From Novosphingobium sp. G106 (lineage in GTDB: Bacteria; Pseudomonadota; Alphaproteobacteria; Sphingomonadales; Sphingomonadaceae): DNA of 64,000 nucleotides. The DNA lies in NCBI RefSeq assembly GCF_019075875.1, contig NZ_JAHOOZ010000004.1, positions 1 through 64,000 on the forward strand, given 5' to 3'. Below the pieces are notes generated by a model that ran no database searches, had not been told where the DNA came from, and saw nothing but the letters and a program-made list of their open reading frames with translations. The position numbers and the translations under genes are program-made. This document shows positions 1 to 10,573 of this stretch, piece after piece (position 1 is the stretch's first letter; every line of letters begins with the position of its first letter).

Positions 1-130
1 GTTCGGATTGGAATCTCGTCACAATGACCTGCTCCGCGAATTTCGCGAGCATGCTGCCGCACAGCTCGGCCGTCCGGTCAGCGTGGCCGAAGCCATGCGA
101 GTATGCATCTTTATAGTCACTGGCGAGTAA
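1..130 (+). CDS. 3' end of an unidentified gene (partial)
   Basis: The window opens inside a reading frame running from base 2 to a TAA at 128-130, about 42 residues. The peptide is charged and helical-looking (LLREFREHAAAQL, then SVAEAMRVCIFIVTGE) and has no recognisable family. The 5' part lies outside the window. It precedes the HTH gene by about 100 bases and has the same orientation, so it may belong to the same conjugative element. Confidence 0.45.
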   Translation, partial: FGLESRHNDLLREFREHAAAQLGRPVSVAEAMRVCIFIVTGE

Positions 131-229
131 CGCCTCCAAAACAGTGCAAGTCCGGGCTTTTCGCCTTCTTGGCAAGGACATGCACCCTCTCCTGACCGGC
201 CGCGCCGGATCTTTGCAGAGGGGAAACAG

Positions 230-526
230 ATGCTCGACGCTGGTCAACTTGTTGGCTCACTCCATACGGAAGTATGCATGATGGAAGGGCACCTGCTTGG
301 TTCGTATCGACAGCTCATCGCTCACGAGATCGACCGCCGGAAACTCACTATCACGGCGCTGGCCAAGGAGACCGGCTACAATCGCCGGAGCCTCAAGCGC
401 ATGATCACGGGTGCCCGGGAACTGCGCGCGCGCGACATCATTGCGATCTGCGCCGCGGTCGGTGTCGACCGAGTGGTCGCCCCCCATGCGCATCGAATGC
501 ATGGGCGGGGGGCTGTTCTACTATGA
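230..526 (+). CDS. Small helix-turn-helix regulator (probably the N-terminal half of a split gene)
   Basis: A 98-residue reading frame whose ATG sits behind a good ribosome-binding site (AGAGGGG). Residues about 35-80 form an HTH unit: ITALAKETGYNRRSLKRMI followed by ELRARDIIAICAAVGV, the usual shape of Xre/Cro-like or phage-type regulators. The last residues after VVAP look non-native. Near the end lies a run of six C (480-485). Removing one C continues the frame into the overlapping downstream ORF and gives one protein of about 163 residues. Target and effector are unknown. Confidence 0.6.
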   Translation: MLDAGQLVGSLHTEVCMMEGHLLGSYRQLIAHEIDRRKLTITALAKETGYNRRSLKRMITGARELRARDIIAICAAVGVDRVVAPHAHRMHGRGAVLL

Positions 527-722
527 CATCACCTTGCAGGTTACGCTGAGCCTGATCAAACCCGTGGTGAACCGGATCAACGAAAGCGCCACTGCGGCGA
601 TCGAACCACTGACGAATGCGGCGCAGAACCAACTCGCAAGCTGGATAGCCGACATCGTCATTCGCAATCAGGAGCGAGATTTACGCAGGCGGAGATCGGC
701 TACTGATCTGCCGCGGCTGTGA
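486..722 (+). CDS. C-terminal half of the split HTH regulator, or a small overlapping gene
   Basis: The frame from an internal ATG at 486 encodes 78 residues starting MRIECMGGGLFYYDITLQ and ending with a basic tail before TGA. It overlaps the previous frame by 41 bases and has no ribosome-binding site of its own. Deleting one C of the six at 480-485 fuses it to the HTH domain as ...VVAPMRIEC.... I infer a single gene interrupted by a +1 homopolymer change; a separate overlapping gene is less likely. Confidence 0.45.
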   Translation: MRIECMGGGLFYYDITLQVTLSLIKPVVNRINESATAAIEPLTNAAQNQLASWIADIVIRNQERDLRRRRSATDLPRL

Positions 723-732
723 GGGCAGCCCG

Positions 733-1513
733 ATGCTTCGTTCGACCAGTCCTATCGTTCTTGCTGTGGGCGCCGCCTGCATCGCGGCAGGGTCGCCAGC
801 CTGTGCCGGAGATCTCCCTGCCCGTGCGCGGATATTACTGGCGCGGTTGGGTAGGGGGCCAGTGCCTGATCCACGACCAGCGGCGGGAGACGGGACTGGG
901 GTCGCAGTTAGAAGAACAATTCGCCGATTTGGGCGACAACAAGAACGCCAGCTCTAATGGCACCGACCCCACTCTCGGATCGTTTCTTCGCGCGTTCCCG
1001 GCCTTCGCATCCCCGCCTGGATGCGCGGCGCGCCCCCTGCAGGCGTTTCGGGCGCTTCAGGAAGCGCGCTGGCAATAGACGGTGACTGTGCGCCTCGTCC
1101 CTACATCCCGTCGAGCCTGCTGAGACGGAGCGCGGAGGAGCGCCGCCGCATTCTCTATCCCGTCGTTCGCTCTGTGGCCTGCGAGGCGGGCCTACCGAGT
1201 GGCCTGATGGACGCCTTGCTGATCCGAAAGCCGCTACAACCCGCTGGCGACGAGTCCCAAGGGAGCGTTCGGCCTCGGCCAGTTGATGCCCGGGACGGCG
1301 GCCCAGCTCGGCGTCGATCGGTACGATCTGCGCGACAATATCGCGGGCGCGGCGCGCTACCTGCGCCAACATATCGGTGAATTTGGTCAAGTACCCCTCG
1401 CGCTGGCAGCCTACAACGCAGGCCCAGCCCGGGTTCGCAAGGCCTGGCGCATCCGAGGATCACTGAAACGCAAATTACGTGCGGCAGATCCTCGTGAACT
1501 GGCGAACTCTTGA
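733..1513 (+). pseudogene. Lytic transglycosylase (SLT domain), frameshifted
   Basis: The N-terminus is a classic export signal (MLRSTSPIVLAVGAACIAAG). Downstream, another frame gives the C-terminal half of a goose-type/SLT lysozyme domain: GAFGLGQLMPGTAAQLGV, then NIAGAARYLRQH and LALAAYNAGPARVRK. The segment with the catalytic Glu reads ALLIR in one frame and ESRYNPLATSPKGAFG in the next, so a small indel near base 1225 breaks the active site. A further frame change lies between 830 and 1080. VirB1-like enzymes of this kind open peptidoglycan for conjugation machinery, fitting its place in the transfer module. Confidence 0.75.
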
Positions 1514-2100
1514 ACTCGAAGCTGCGCCGGCGCTCAGACCGCGCCCAATTGCGGCAAAACGATCGTCGCTTGTTGCGAGGTTCCCATGAATTCGAACGCG
1601 ATGCACCGCTCAGCTCTTTCCTGGGCAGAGCAATTCCTTTGATTGTTTTGGGCGGCGTGACAGCGATCCTTGTGGCCTGGCTAAAGGGGAACGGGGGGTC
1701 AGGTCCTCTCGCGCCAGTAGCCAGGCCGCTCATGACACAGCGCGAGCGAGCAGTGCTCGTTCAACTCGAGCGCATTCTCCCGGCGTATCGAATTCATGCC
1801 CAGGTGGCGATGGGCGCACTTCTGAAGGCGCCAGCACGACCGGGCCGACGGTCGCACCATTCCGATCGCAACGCCTTTGCTCAAAAGATCATCGACTTTG
1901 TGGTTGAAGATCCTGCCACGGGCCGGGTTGTAGCCCTGGTAGAGGTCGATGGCCGAAGCCATGATCCCAGCAGAGACGGGCGCGCGATGCCATGACCGGC
2001 ACTGCGGGCTATCGGACGCTGCGCATCCCCGCCACGCGCGCGGGCGACTTTCGATGAAGTGCTCAAGTGGTCGGAACACTACGCGATGACGAGACTTCGC
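1510..2100 (+). pseudogene. DUF2726 protein, frameshifted
   Basis: After a possible membrane segment (IPLIVLGGVTAILVAWL) comes a DUF2726 core: LMTQRERAVLVQLERILP, then QKIIDFVVEDPATGRVVALVEVDG and RSHD. DUF2726 is a nuclease-like fold found in conjugative elements of proteobacteria. The frame stops early at 1995. The family's usual continuation (AGYRTLRIPA) appears in another frame at 1992-2055, and DEVLKWSEHY resumes in the first frame, so at least two indels are present. It begins just upstream of the previous gene's stop, suggesting an ancestral operon with the transglycosylase. Confidence 0.65.
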
Positions 2101-3281
2101 CAGGATCTACCGGTAGTCGCTACGCCCCGGCCGCAAAGTCAGCTCACCCTGCCGCGCCGCGCGTGCAGATTTGGGCGTCTGCCGGCCGAGCAGGCATTTG
2201 GATCGCCCCATGAGCGTATAAACCGCATGGCGCTGTGCACCGCGGTTAAGATGATCGACAGCGAGAAACCCTGATAGTGCCGACGCAGCAGGCCAGCTTT
2301 TGACCAGCTCGGTCACGGCGCGGCTGAGCTTGGTCTTTCCTGAGGCGCGGATCGGTCACGCACTTCATCTTCGACCATTGCGGAGCGCTTCTGCAGGATC
2401 GGCCGGTAGTCGGCCCTCGCATTCAGCTCAGCCTGAACCCTCACAGCCAGCGCCAGCGCTGCCGTCCAGTGCTCCGATCGGCGTCAGGGTCGCTCAGCCA
2501 ATCCCGCAAGGGAACCAAAGGCATTATCGCTACACGGAAGGGGCCTGCTGCCATTAGCGTGCGCGACATCTGCGATCAGGTGAGTAACATGAAGGCGTAG
2601 CGCGGCCGCGTGCTGACTTGGCGAGCTCATCGAGCAGCAGCGAAGGTCGCTGTTTTGCCTGAGGGGAGGCTGGATCCTGCTGGCAAACATAACGGGGATA
2701 AATTGAGCACGAAAAATGGATCATGTGAATCCCAAATCGTCATGTTTTCCCGCATTTCTGCGCCTTTCTCCGCTTTGTCGGGGGTGACACTGCCCGGGGT
2801 CAAGTGTCATTGAAGCTGGGTTACTGAGGCCAGAGGATCTCCTCCGCTCATCATTGCCGCCCTACGCAAAACGAGGCTCTTGGCCCTCGACGGGAAAAGG
2901 CTCGGTTGGGCTCCGGGTAAGTGTCACTGAGACAGCTTCTGCCCTGGCCCCGGCGAGCGACCCCTTCCGAAATCGTCTCTGTCTGGGCCATAACGGGCGA
3001 ATGTTCGCGGGAACTCGCGGTAGCGAAGAAACGTTTTTGTGTCAGCATCATATCGCGGCAAAGACTCAGGACTGGCAGCCCTGAAGAGCCTTTGCAGCAC
3101 CGCCGGCACCCGGTCCATCGACGCCCACATGGGGCCAAAGTGGAACGTCGATGTTGCACCCGTCCGGCGGGTTTAGACTTCATCGTCGATCGATTTCGGC
3201 ATAGATCGCGCTGCGTGTCCCCATCCCCTGACCCGCAATCTTGCCGCGATCTGCCCAGCCCCGCTGCCTGTCCGGGAGCCA
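2100..3281. other. 1.2 kb without a confident gene
   Basis: No frame here has convincing protein-like composition on either strand. The stretch contains a small cluster of TGACACT/AGTGTCA words (2785-2791, 2803-2809, 2919-2926), described under findings. The rest is probably decayed element DNA. Confidence 0.5.
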
Positions 3282-3689
3282 ATGAGCCGGCCGGACATGA
3301 CCTTGTCCGTGCTAGGCGCGATGCATCCGAACGGTGACGGCAGCAACCGCCTGTTCGAGATAGCCCTCTGCGTTCCAGAGCGAGGCGATTGAGCTGCTCC
3401 CCGAGCCGAAGAATAAGCACGACGCCTCTGCGGTTGCGGTGGTGAGCGCACGCGGCATCCAGATCGGTTATCTGAGCGCGGAACGCTGCGGATGGATCGG
3501 CGCCAAACTTCGTTACGGCGAGGACCTGCGCGCCGTGTTCCAGTCGAGGGTCAAGGTGGCGCACTCATTCGGGTGAGCTTTTCCGGCGAGGATCCGATCC
3601 TGCCCGAGCCGGCCGAAAAAGCGCCGATTTGCGGGGACGAGCCAGACGACACCTTCTATCCCGACGAAATCCCGCCGGACGATTTCTAG
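3282..3689 (+). pseudogene. HIRAN-domain protein, frameshifted
   Basis: Three frames must be joined. The ATG at 3282 starts MSRPDMTLSVLGAMHPN, the next frame gives EAIELLPEPKNKHDASAVAV then GIQIGYLSAERCGWIGAKL, and the last gives ALIRVSFSGEDPILPEP and ends YPDEIPPDDF. The middle part matches the HIRAN signature (PxNxxDxxAVAV...GxxIGYLS), a domain tied to damaged or stalled DNA substrates. One join is at GAGCGAGGCG near 3370, where a GC dinucleotide seems lost. The gene converges on the relaxase remnant. Confidence 0.65.
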
Positions 3690-6600
3690 ACCGGCAGAGC
3701 CAGCGCTAGGTTCTGGCCACTTCGACCGATCAAGTTCAGGTTGATCCGCACCGAGGCCTTCGTACCGGGCGACCAGGCCGCCGCCTTCGGGACCCTGGCC
3801 AAGTCGTTACGGCCATGATCACGCTTGGCTGATCCGGCTCTTACAAACGCTCTTGCCCGCGACCCAGCTCCGCAAACTCGCCCTGCCCGCACTGCCCCCG
3901 CAACGCAGTCGCCATCGCGCCTCTCACCTGGCATGCCGAGGTCGTCCGACAGCGGCCCGGGATCGAGAAGGCCTTGCCGCGCCCCGACAACAGAGCTTCC
4001 AACCCGCAGTTCGCCCGACGGTCTCGAGCGCGGACGACTTGTTTCCGTGGTTGCTCTCCAGCTGCCGCGCGAGCTTGTGCGCGTCGTCGGTGAAGAGCCG
4101 CACGTCGGACCGCTGCCGCGTAAGGTTCGCCAAAAGGACCGCGCATTCGACAGGTTACGCTCGGCCGAACCCATGACGGCGAATACAGTCTCGTTGGTGA
4201 TGCCCTGCGCCATATGCGTGTTGATAGCATAGGCAAGATCGATCCGTTTGAGCATGGGATCGCCTGCGCGAAGGGTCTGCTGATCGCCGCTCGCCAGTCG
4301 CACCACGATCTGGTCCCGGTCGACCTTCTCTACCCGCGCGATGGTCGCGTTCCACATCTCGCGGCTTTGTCGTTAGCGGTCCAGCGGATTGTCTCACCCT
4401 CATGGACGCGGATCGTCTTGTCATTCTTGAGCTGCAGGCCGTCGCGCCGGTTCATGGGATCGAATTTTGCAGGATCGATGCGGTTCCGGCGGCCGCGTTC
4501 ATCACGCAGGCCAATCCTGCCATTCGCGTAGATCCGCTCGATCCGGTAATCGCCACGATCCAGGCCCAGGCTATTCCGAGGATGCGCTACCTCAAGAATG
4601 CGCGCGTCCTTCCAGAAATGCGCATAGCGCAGCGCCTCGTGGGCAACGTTGACGCGCTCACGCACCGTAAGCACGCGGCCCTCACCGGTGAGCGTTCCTT
4701 CTGATCTTAGCCCATCCTGGATGATCTCGTTGGCGCAGCCCGCCCTTCCCGGCTCGACGGCAATAGCGTCGTCGTCGCCCGATCTTCTGGGACAAGCGCC
4801 AGCCAGGCTAGGCAGCATCGAGCACCCGATCATCGGACTGAACCACGCGTTCGCCGAGCAACTCGATCGCCGCGCGCGCACCTGCCCCAGATCGGCGAGA
4901 TCGGCGACGGCGCGCATCAGCGAGGCTGCTGGCGCATGTTGGTGTTGACGGGTAGGTGGCGGTAATTCGTCACGCCAGTCCGCGCCTGCATGACCGCGAA
5001 GGATTTGCCGGCCTCGATCGCCGAAAGCTGCTTGCGGTCGCCGACGATGGCGAGGCGGCCGACCTCCATGAGATTGGCAAGGGCAGTGAGCTTGTCCATC
5101 TGCTCGTTCGAGATCATCCGAGGCCTCGTCAAGATGAGATAGGTACCTGGAGTTTGTTCTTACCGGCATACGCGCTGGCCGAATTCTGGCCGCTCAGGAA
5201 TATTCACGTGGGAATAGGAAGCTGTGCACCGTCAGCGCCTCAAGGCCCGGTGTCGGCGCTCAGATCCGCGACCATCTTGTTCTGGAAGGCGAGCGCTTTC
5301 GCATCGCCTTTGGTATCTGCGGTGAGCAGCATGGCTTTCTTGCCACGCGCCGCGGGGCCTGCTTCGCGCCGCGGCATCGAGCGCCTCGGCGCTACCGGCT
5401 GCAGAGCATCGTCGATTGCCCGCTCCGGCACGCCCCTGGACCAGCACGATCCGATTTTCAGACGAGACCATCTGGATCGCAGCGGATAACTGCTCGAGTT
5501 GAGCTTCCGCTCGCCGGCTAACTCCGGTTTGGCGGCGGCGGCATCGGCCTGCATCAGCGGCCGCGCCTGCCCCACGCCGACTCCATCGCGAGCAGGATCC
5601 ACCGTTCCTGCCGCAATGCTTCGCGCGTCGTCACGAGATCGATGGCGCCGTCGTAGCGTTCGGATTTCTCGGGGATCAGTTCGCCCTTCTCGGCAAGCTG
5701 CGCCATGCGCCGCTCGACCTTTCGTGGGTCACACCCTTCAGGCCAAGATTGAGCGCGGTCTTCAATACGTCATTGCTGCGGAATGCCGCTTCGCGCTCGG
5801 CGAGGATGCGAATGGCGCTGGCGACAGGCAAACTGGGTGCGCGCGCGGTCGAAGGCAGCAGGGGATGCGCGCGAGCCCCTGGTCGACGAGCGGATCGTGC
5901 GGCCGGCGCAGAGGGTCGGCAAGCCGCGAGCGTGCATCGACGACCGCGGCGCCGACAGCGATCGCGCCGCGTTCCATCCTGCCGCTCCGCTCGCGCGAAC
6001 GGTCGAGCGCCGCTGCAAAGACCTTGTCACCATTGTAGTCGTAGGACTTGGCCTCTTGCCCAGCGCGCACCAAGCGCCGCGCGGTCGCCGGCATCGAGCT
6101 TGGGATCTCGCGTGCGCGGCGTTGCCTCGAGCAGGCCCTCGCGCGATTTGATGCCGAGCGCTTCGGCCTTGGCCTCGATGTCCTCGCGGCGTTTGGAAAA
6201 ACCGTCGATCGCCTCGCGGTTCACGCCGACTATCTCGAAGGCGCCGTGCTTGCCTGCAAGCCGCGTGGTGTAGCCCAGCTGCTCGATCTTATCACGCAGG
6301 GCGGAATGATAGATCGCGGCCAGCACAGCGTTGGCCTTCCACATCTCACCGTGTGCCAGGCCCGCCAGCCATCATCGCGAATGACCTCTCCATTTGCCCC
6401 CAATCGGTCAGGATTGCGGAGCTGCTTAGGCAGGCGCGTCCAGGTTGGCGACGACAGCGTGAATATGCGCCTGGGGATCGAGCGAACGGCTCGTGTCGTG
6501 CGGGAAGAGCGCATGGAGCGAGGTTGCCGTGCGGATCGAGGACGGCTTTGCCATCTTTCTTGATCCGGGCCTCCGCGAGGTTCGCCTCGGCCCAAGCCAT

Positions 6601-6924
6601 GGTCTCCTTGACCGCGGCCATGTTGGCCGCGAGCGGGCGCTTGTCGCCGAAACATAGGCAAGCAGCGAGGCGGATTTCGACATCGAGTAAGTCGGTGCCG
6701 TGCGCCCGGTTTTCCTCCTCGCCGACCTGCTTGCCGCCCGGAAGCTTGCCGCCAAGCACACCTTCGAAATCGGTGCGATCGACGGTCCCGGCAAGCCCCA
6801 GATCGGCCGCACCGCCGCCCGACCATTCAGACGCCGCCTCAGCCTGCTCAGCCGTGTAGTAATTGTCAGGCGAGTATTTTGCAACACCGCCTGCCGACCG
6901 GACGGCGCCCATCGACCTGGTCAT
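3686..6924 (-). pseudogene. MobF-type relaxase/helicase (TraA/TraI), multiply frameshifted
   Basis: Read on the minus strand from 6924, the start (VRSAGGVAKYSPDNYYT) is typical of TrwC/TraA relaxases. Later fragments give EQLGYTTRLAGKHGAFEIVG from the relaxase domain, a RecD-like helicase with a damaged Walker A (VLVQGRAGAG, then one A missing where GKST should follow), LAIVGDRKQLSAIEAGKS of the helicase core, and LAYAINTHMAQGITNETVF near the C-terminus. The family makes about 960-1100 residues, matching the 3.2 kb span. At least six frame changes are needed and I saw no clear in-frame stop mutations, which suggests recent decay or error-prone sequence. The ATG overlaps the stop of the upstream remnant (ATGA). 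Confidence 0.8.
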
Positions 6925-7300
6925 GGCTCAAGTCCCAGGCCGTTGTCGATGTCTCGGGCTTCGGCCTCGAGTTCAGCTCCGCCCGCACGGCGATGCTCAT
7001 CTTCACCAAAATCCATCTGCAACTCGCGCCGAACCTGCCTGGCCGCCGAACTCGCACTCGCTTGACCGGTCGTCCTTGCCGGTCACCTTGGACCGGGTTT
7101 CTGCGGGACGCTCGCTCTGCCTCGCCAGCTCCCGGTCCGCGTCGGAACCGGGCCATGCGCTGGTTTTCGAGGCCGCCGCTATCGCGCAGCGACGTGCGAG
7201 GCGCGCGTCCCGGCCACGATCGGCTGACCGGGCATCATCGGAGTTCCCTGGCTGATCCTGCCGGGAGATCGCGAAGCGGTTCGCTCGTTCACGGAGGGCC
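6921..7300 (-). pseudogene. Remnant of a small gene translationally coupled to the relaxase
   Basis: Immediately upstream of the relaxase start, one minus frame reads EDEHRRAGGAELEAEARDI and then NGLGLEP before a TGA that overlaps the relaxase ATG by four bases. That arrangement indicates an ancestral coupled gene. Its upstream part is spread over other frames as charged Arg/Glu/Asp-rich peptide. I do not recognise the family. Confidence 0.35.
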
Positions 7301-7376
7301 GGGCTAGCGCTTCCTCAATACGGGGCTCGGCTTCGGATGCTCCCTCCTCCCGCGGCCGCCAGAGGGTGCCCTCCCG

Positions 7377-9392
7377 CTATAGGTCGACCAGGCGCATTTC
7401 GCCATCGCGCAGTTTGGCCTCGGCGCCGTCACGGCCTCCGCCCTCTTCGGCCAGCTCATCGTCATCCTCATCGCCGTCATCGAGGTGGAGGCGCGATGAC
7501 CGGAAGCAGTGGAGGCAGTTCGAACCCCTCGGCGATCGACGGGTAATGGACGTAATCCATCTTGATGTGCGCCACCGGAAGCGCTCAGGGAAGTGGACAT
7601 GCCCGTGAAGGTTCATCAGGCTGGTGAAGTCGTCGGCGATGACCAGTGAGGATCTACCCTCCTCCTTGGTCGTCGGCGAGATCGTCGAAGCATCGAAGGT
7701 CTGGTGCGCGCCGTAGGAATAGGCCTCATCCATCGTGCGCACCTTCTGGAATCCGATGAGCTTCGAGCGCTCCTCGGCGATGTCGCGGTCGCTGGTCCTG
7801 AGGATCAATTTCGACCCGTCCGGGCTGATGATGTTGCGCGCGCCGTTCTTCCAGCCAGTAGACTTCACGAAGCCCCGCAGAAACTGTGCACGCCGAGCAC
7901 GAAAGCGCCGCCGTAGCTGCGCGCGGTTTACGAAGCCCCGAGTGAGGCGCTGGGAGCTGATGGAGCGCGCCGAGTTCGTCGAACACGGAGCAAGTCCGCA
8001 AAGTCCGCGTGTGCTTCAGCGTCATCATCGTATTGATGGCGATGTTCATCCACAGCGTGAGCAGCGGACGGGTCCATGTCGAGATCGCGTACTGCGCCGT
8101 GATGAAGAAGATTGAGCCCACCTTTTCCTCACGCCGGGTCCAGTCGCGGATCGAAAACGGCGACCGTTCTCGGGCAGGAAGCGCGCGGTTCGCCGTAGGC
8201 TTGAGAACGGCGCGGATCGACTGCGCCATGCGCGCCGCGTCGGGAGGAAGTCAGCGGATCGGCGACGGTACCCTTGAGCCGTGCGTCGATCCGCTTGGGC
8301 AGGCTTCAATAATTCGTCCGACAGCGCCTTGTTGGTCGCAGGCCCTGCGCCTTCAATTTGACGCACATCCTGACGAAAAGCATGCGCCCCGCCTTCTCCC
8401 AAAGCCGCCATCGCTGCCATGCTCGGGCGGGATCAGGGCGGAGGCGGCCGATACGAATTCGCTCCGGGTGTCGCAGTCGTTGAACACCGACCAGGTTTCG
8501 CAGCGGGCGTCATTTAGGTTGAGAACGTGGTCGCGCTCGGGCTCGTAGAACGCCTCCATGTAGTGGCCGGTTAGATCGAAAATGACGCAGCTGTCGCCGC
8601 GCTCGATCGCCTGTTTAACGAGCCCGCGAAGCGCCGTGGTCTTGCCCGAACCCGTCGTGCCGATGACCATCGCATGGCTCTGTTCGTGCCCGAGAGGAAA
8701 GGGCAGCGTGCCGAACGAATAGGACGGCACGAGGCCATATTTCTTCCGGTCGATCCACGGCAGCGCCATGGCTTCAGCGACGCTTCAGATCAGGGCAATT
8801 GTCATGCGCGCGCTCGCGCAGCCGCGCCGCATTGTGGCGCTCGATCATGCGCCTGAGATCATCGCTCTCGACGAGCTCGACGCCGCGTTCGTGATGATCG
8901 GCGAGGATCGCCCTCGCCGCGGTGGCGTGCCCATTTGACGAACCACAATGTGAAGGGTCCGGTCAGCGCAGAGGCGAACAGGAAGCTGCCGATCAGCGAG
9001 CGGATGAGCTTGGCCCAGGCAATCTCGACGTCGGCAATATAGGGCACGTATCCCATATAGGTGTGGAGCACGGCGCCGCTTTTCAGCGTCACGTTTACGG
9101 GCTTCATATCCGAGAGCCCGATATAGTCCCAGGCGCCGGCGAGCGCCTTCATGCTGATCATCTGGAACTCGTAATTGTCGAGCACGACAGTGAGGCGCGC
9201 CCACAGGATCAGCGCGAATAGACCGGCCCAGACGAAGAACGGTACGCGCGCACCGCGCAGCCACATCGACCACTGATGACCGATGAGCTGCGAGCCGCGG
9301 GTGAAGTGGCCTGCATTGCGTTTGGCATCGCCGTGCCCCGACCAGGGCCTGGGATTGCGCGGCCTCGGATTACTGGTCCGTTCATTTGCCAT
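7377..9392 (-). pseudogene. traD: Type IV coupling protein (TraD-like), frameshifted
   Basis: The start at 9392 is followed by two membrane segments (ARVPFFVWAGLFALILW and LIRSLIGSFLFASALTGPF). After a frame break near 8930 a new frame gives KYGLVPSYSFGTLPFPLGHE and the Walker A motif GTTGSGKTTALRGL, then a C-terminal part with SGLVIADDFTSL-like sequence and an acidic tail. These are hallmarks of VirD4/TraD ATPases that pass relaxase-bound DNA to the mating pore. At least three breaks separate the pieces. The gene overlaps the upstream ribbon-helix-helix gene by 11 bases, indicating an operon. Confidence 0.75.
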
Positions 9393-9663
9393 GGAACTTC
9401 TCCATGCGCTCGTCGACGGCATCGAGGATCTTGTCGCGCAGATCGGGAAACTGCAGGCGCACCAGCTGGTCGAGCACGAGCTGGTTGAACTCGCTGAGTT
9501 CGGCGAGCCGCTGCAGGTTCGCCGCCTTGCCCGCATGGAAATCGAGGTATTGCACGACGGCCGCACGAATGTGCTCGGCCTTGGTGACGCCGGTCCCGGC
9601 GGAGAATTCCGTCAGGCGTTCGAGAACGTCCTCGGGAAATTTCAGTGAATAAAGTACAGCCAT
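9382..9663 (-). CDS. Ribbon-helix-helix accessory protein upstream of TraD
   Basis: 93 residues from MAVLYSLKFPEDVLERLTEF, with the beta-strand-then-helices pattern of CopG/Arc-type DNA-binding proteins (KAEHIRAAVVQYLDFH follows). In sphingomonad conjugative elements such a gene commonly sits before traD and is thought to bind the transfer origin or regulate the operon. I chose the internal ATG at 9663 because the peptide upstream of it is proline-rich and non-native. It is the first intact gene of the transfer block and reads away from the TTTGCGAT repeat region. Confidence 0.65.
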   Translation of the reverse strand: MAVLYSLKFPEDVLERLTEFSAGTGVTKAEHIRAAVVQYLDFHAGKAANLQRLAELSEFNQLVLDQLVRLQFPDLRDKILDAVDERMEKFHGK

Positions 9664-9779
9664 TTGCCTCACCGCTGGGGGCGGGTCGAGGCGGGTACTT
9701 CGCAAGGCAAAAGCGAGTTCGAACTACCTAGCCAAAGGGCTCCAATTGTCAAGCCGGAGCGATCGCCCAAAGACTGGCG

Positions 9780-9893
9780 TTTGCGATCTTACGACGGCTT
9801 TTGTCGCCGCATAGCGCCGTAATACAGGCCATAAACTGGTTTGCGATAATATATCTAGGACGCTCATTGGATCGCAAACCCCATGTTTGCGAT
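9780..9893. promoter_or_regulatory. TTTGCGAT repeat cluster: candidate operator or oriT
   Basis: The octamer TTTGCGAT occurs at 9780-9787, 9840-9847 and 9886-9893, and its exact complement ATCGCAAA at 9871-9878. The last two form a perfect 8-bp inverted repeat with a 7-base spacer (9871-9893). The block lies in the gap between the divergent transfer operon and the TraC-like gene, where both control regions and oriT are expected. Confidence 0.55.
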
Positions 9894-10153
9894 ATTAGGA
9901 CCGACCAAATCCCCGATATTGCTTGGCAAAGGGCTATCCTGGCTCCGCGCCACCGGTGCATGAGGTGCTGACCTTATAGGGTCACTCCCCCATGGATGAC
10001 CCTTGACCGATCTGGCGCCGAGATCACCGGGCGTGGCCCTTCCTCGGGCTCCGGTAGGGCTCCTTGCCCGCTTCGGGCTGGAGAGTGCGGCTCTGGAACT
10101 CTGTTTCTATTTGGCTACCACTGCGCCGGTCAGACGAAAACTGGAGTGAAGAC

Positions 10154-10415
10154 GTGGCAAGGCCCAAAAAAGTTGGAAACGATCTGCCCTCGATTTGCGC
10201 GCAGCGCGAGAAGCTCGAAGCGCAGCTTGCGGAATTGGCGGCGCGGGAAAAGGAAGCGCTTGAGGCGGCGCGCGATGCGGGCCGCCCGGTGCTGCTCGGT
10301 GCGCTGTGCAAGGTCAAGATCGGCGAGATGAACCGGCAGGACGCGAAAGCGATTGCCGCCGCAATCGGCAAGCTGGGCGGCGCAGGCGGCGAAATTACTG
10401 GCGGCCAAAGCCTAG
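10154..10415 (+). CDS. Small TraC/MobC-like conjugation accessory protein (frameshifted end)
   Basis: A GTG start gives VARPKKVGNDLPSICAQREK followed by a long charged helix (LEAQLAELAAREKEALEAAR) and the tail KIGEMNRQDAKAIAAAIGKL. This matches small coiled-coil proteins encoded opposite relaxase operons in alphaproteobacterial plasmids. The natural C-terminus (AAKLLAAKA, stop at 10413-10415) lies one frame over, so an indel is present around 10372-10385. Without it the frame reads through the following terminator to 10570, which is implausible. Confidence 0.55.
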
Positions 10416-10460
10416 CCGGTCGAACGCGATTGATCGCGGACACCGAACGCGAAAACACCT

Positions 10461-10501
10461 GCGGCCCGGCGCGCTTTAGCGTGCCGGGCCGCGCGATTTT
10501 T
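10461..10501 (+). terminator. Rho-independent terminator after the TraC-like gene
   Basis: A perfect 10-bp stem GCGGCCCGGC / GCCGGGCCGC (10461-10470 with 10483-10492) with a 12-base loop is followed by GCGATTTTT. Confidence 0.7.
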
Positions 10502-10573
10502 GCGCTGCATCACGATCGTTTATCGCGGGGGCAATCGCCGGCCGGACGTGTCCGGCCGGCGCCGCGCTAGCTC

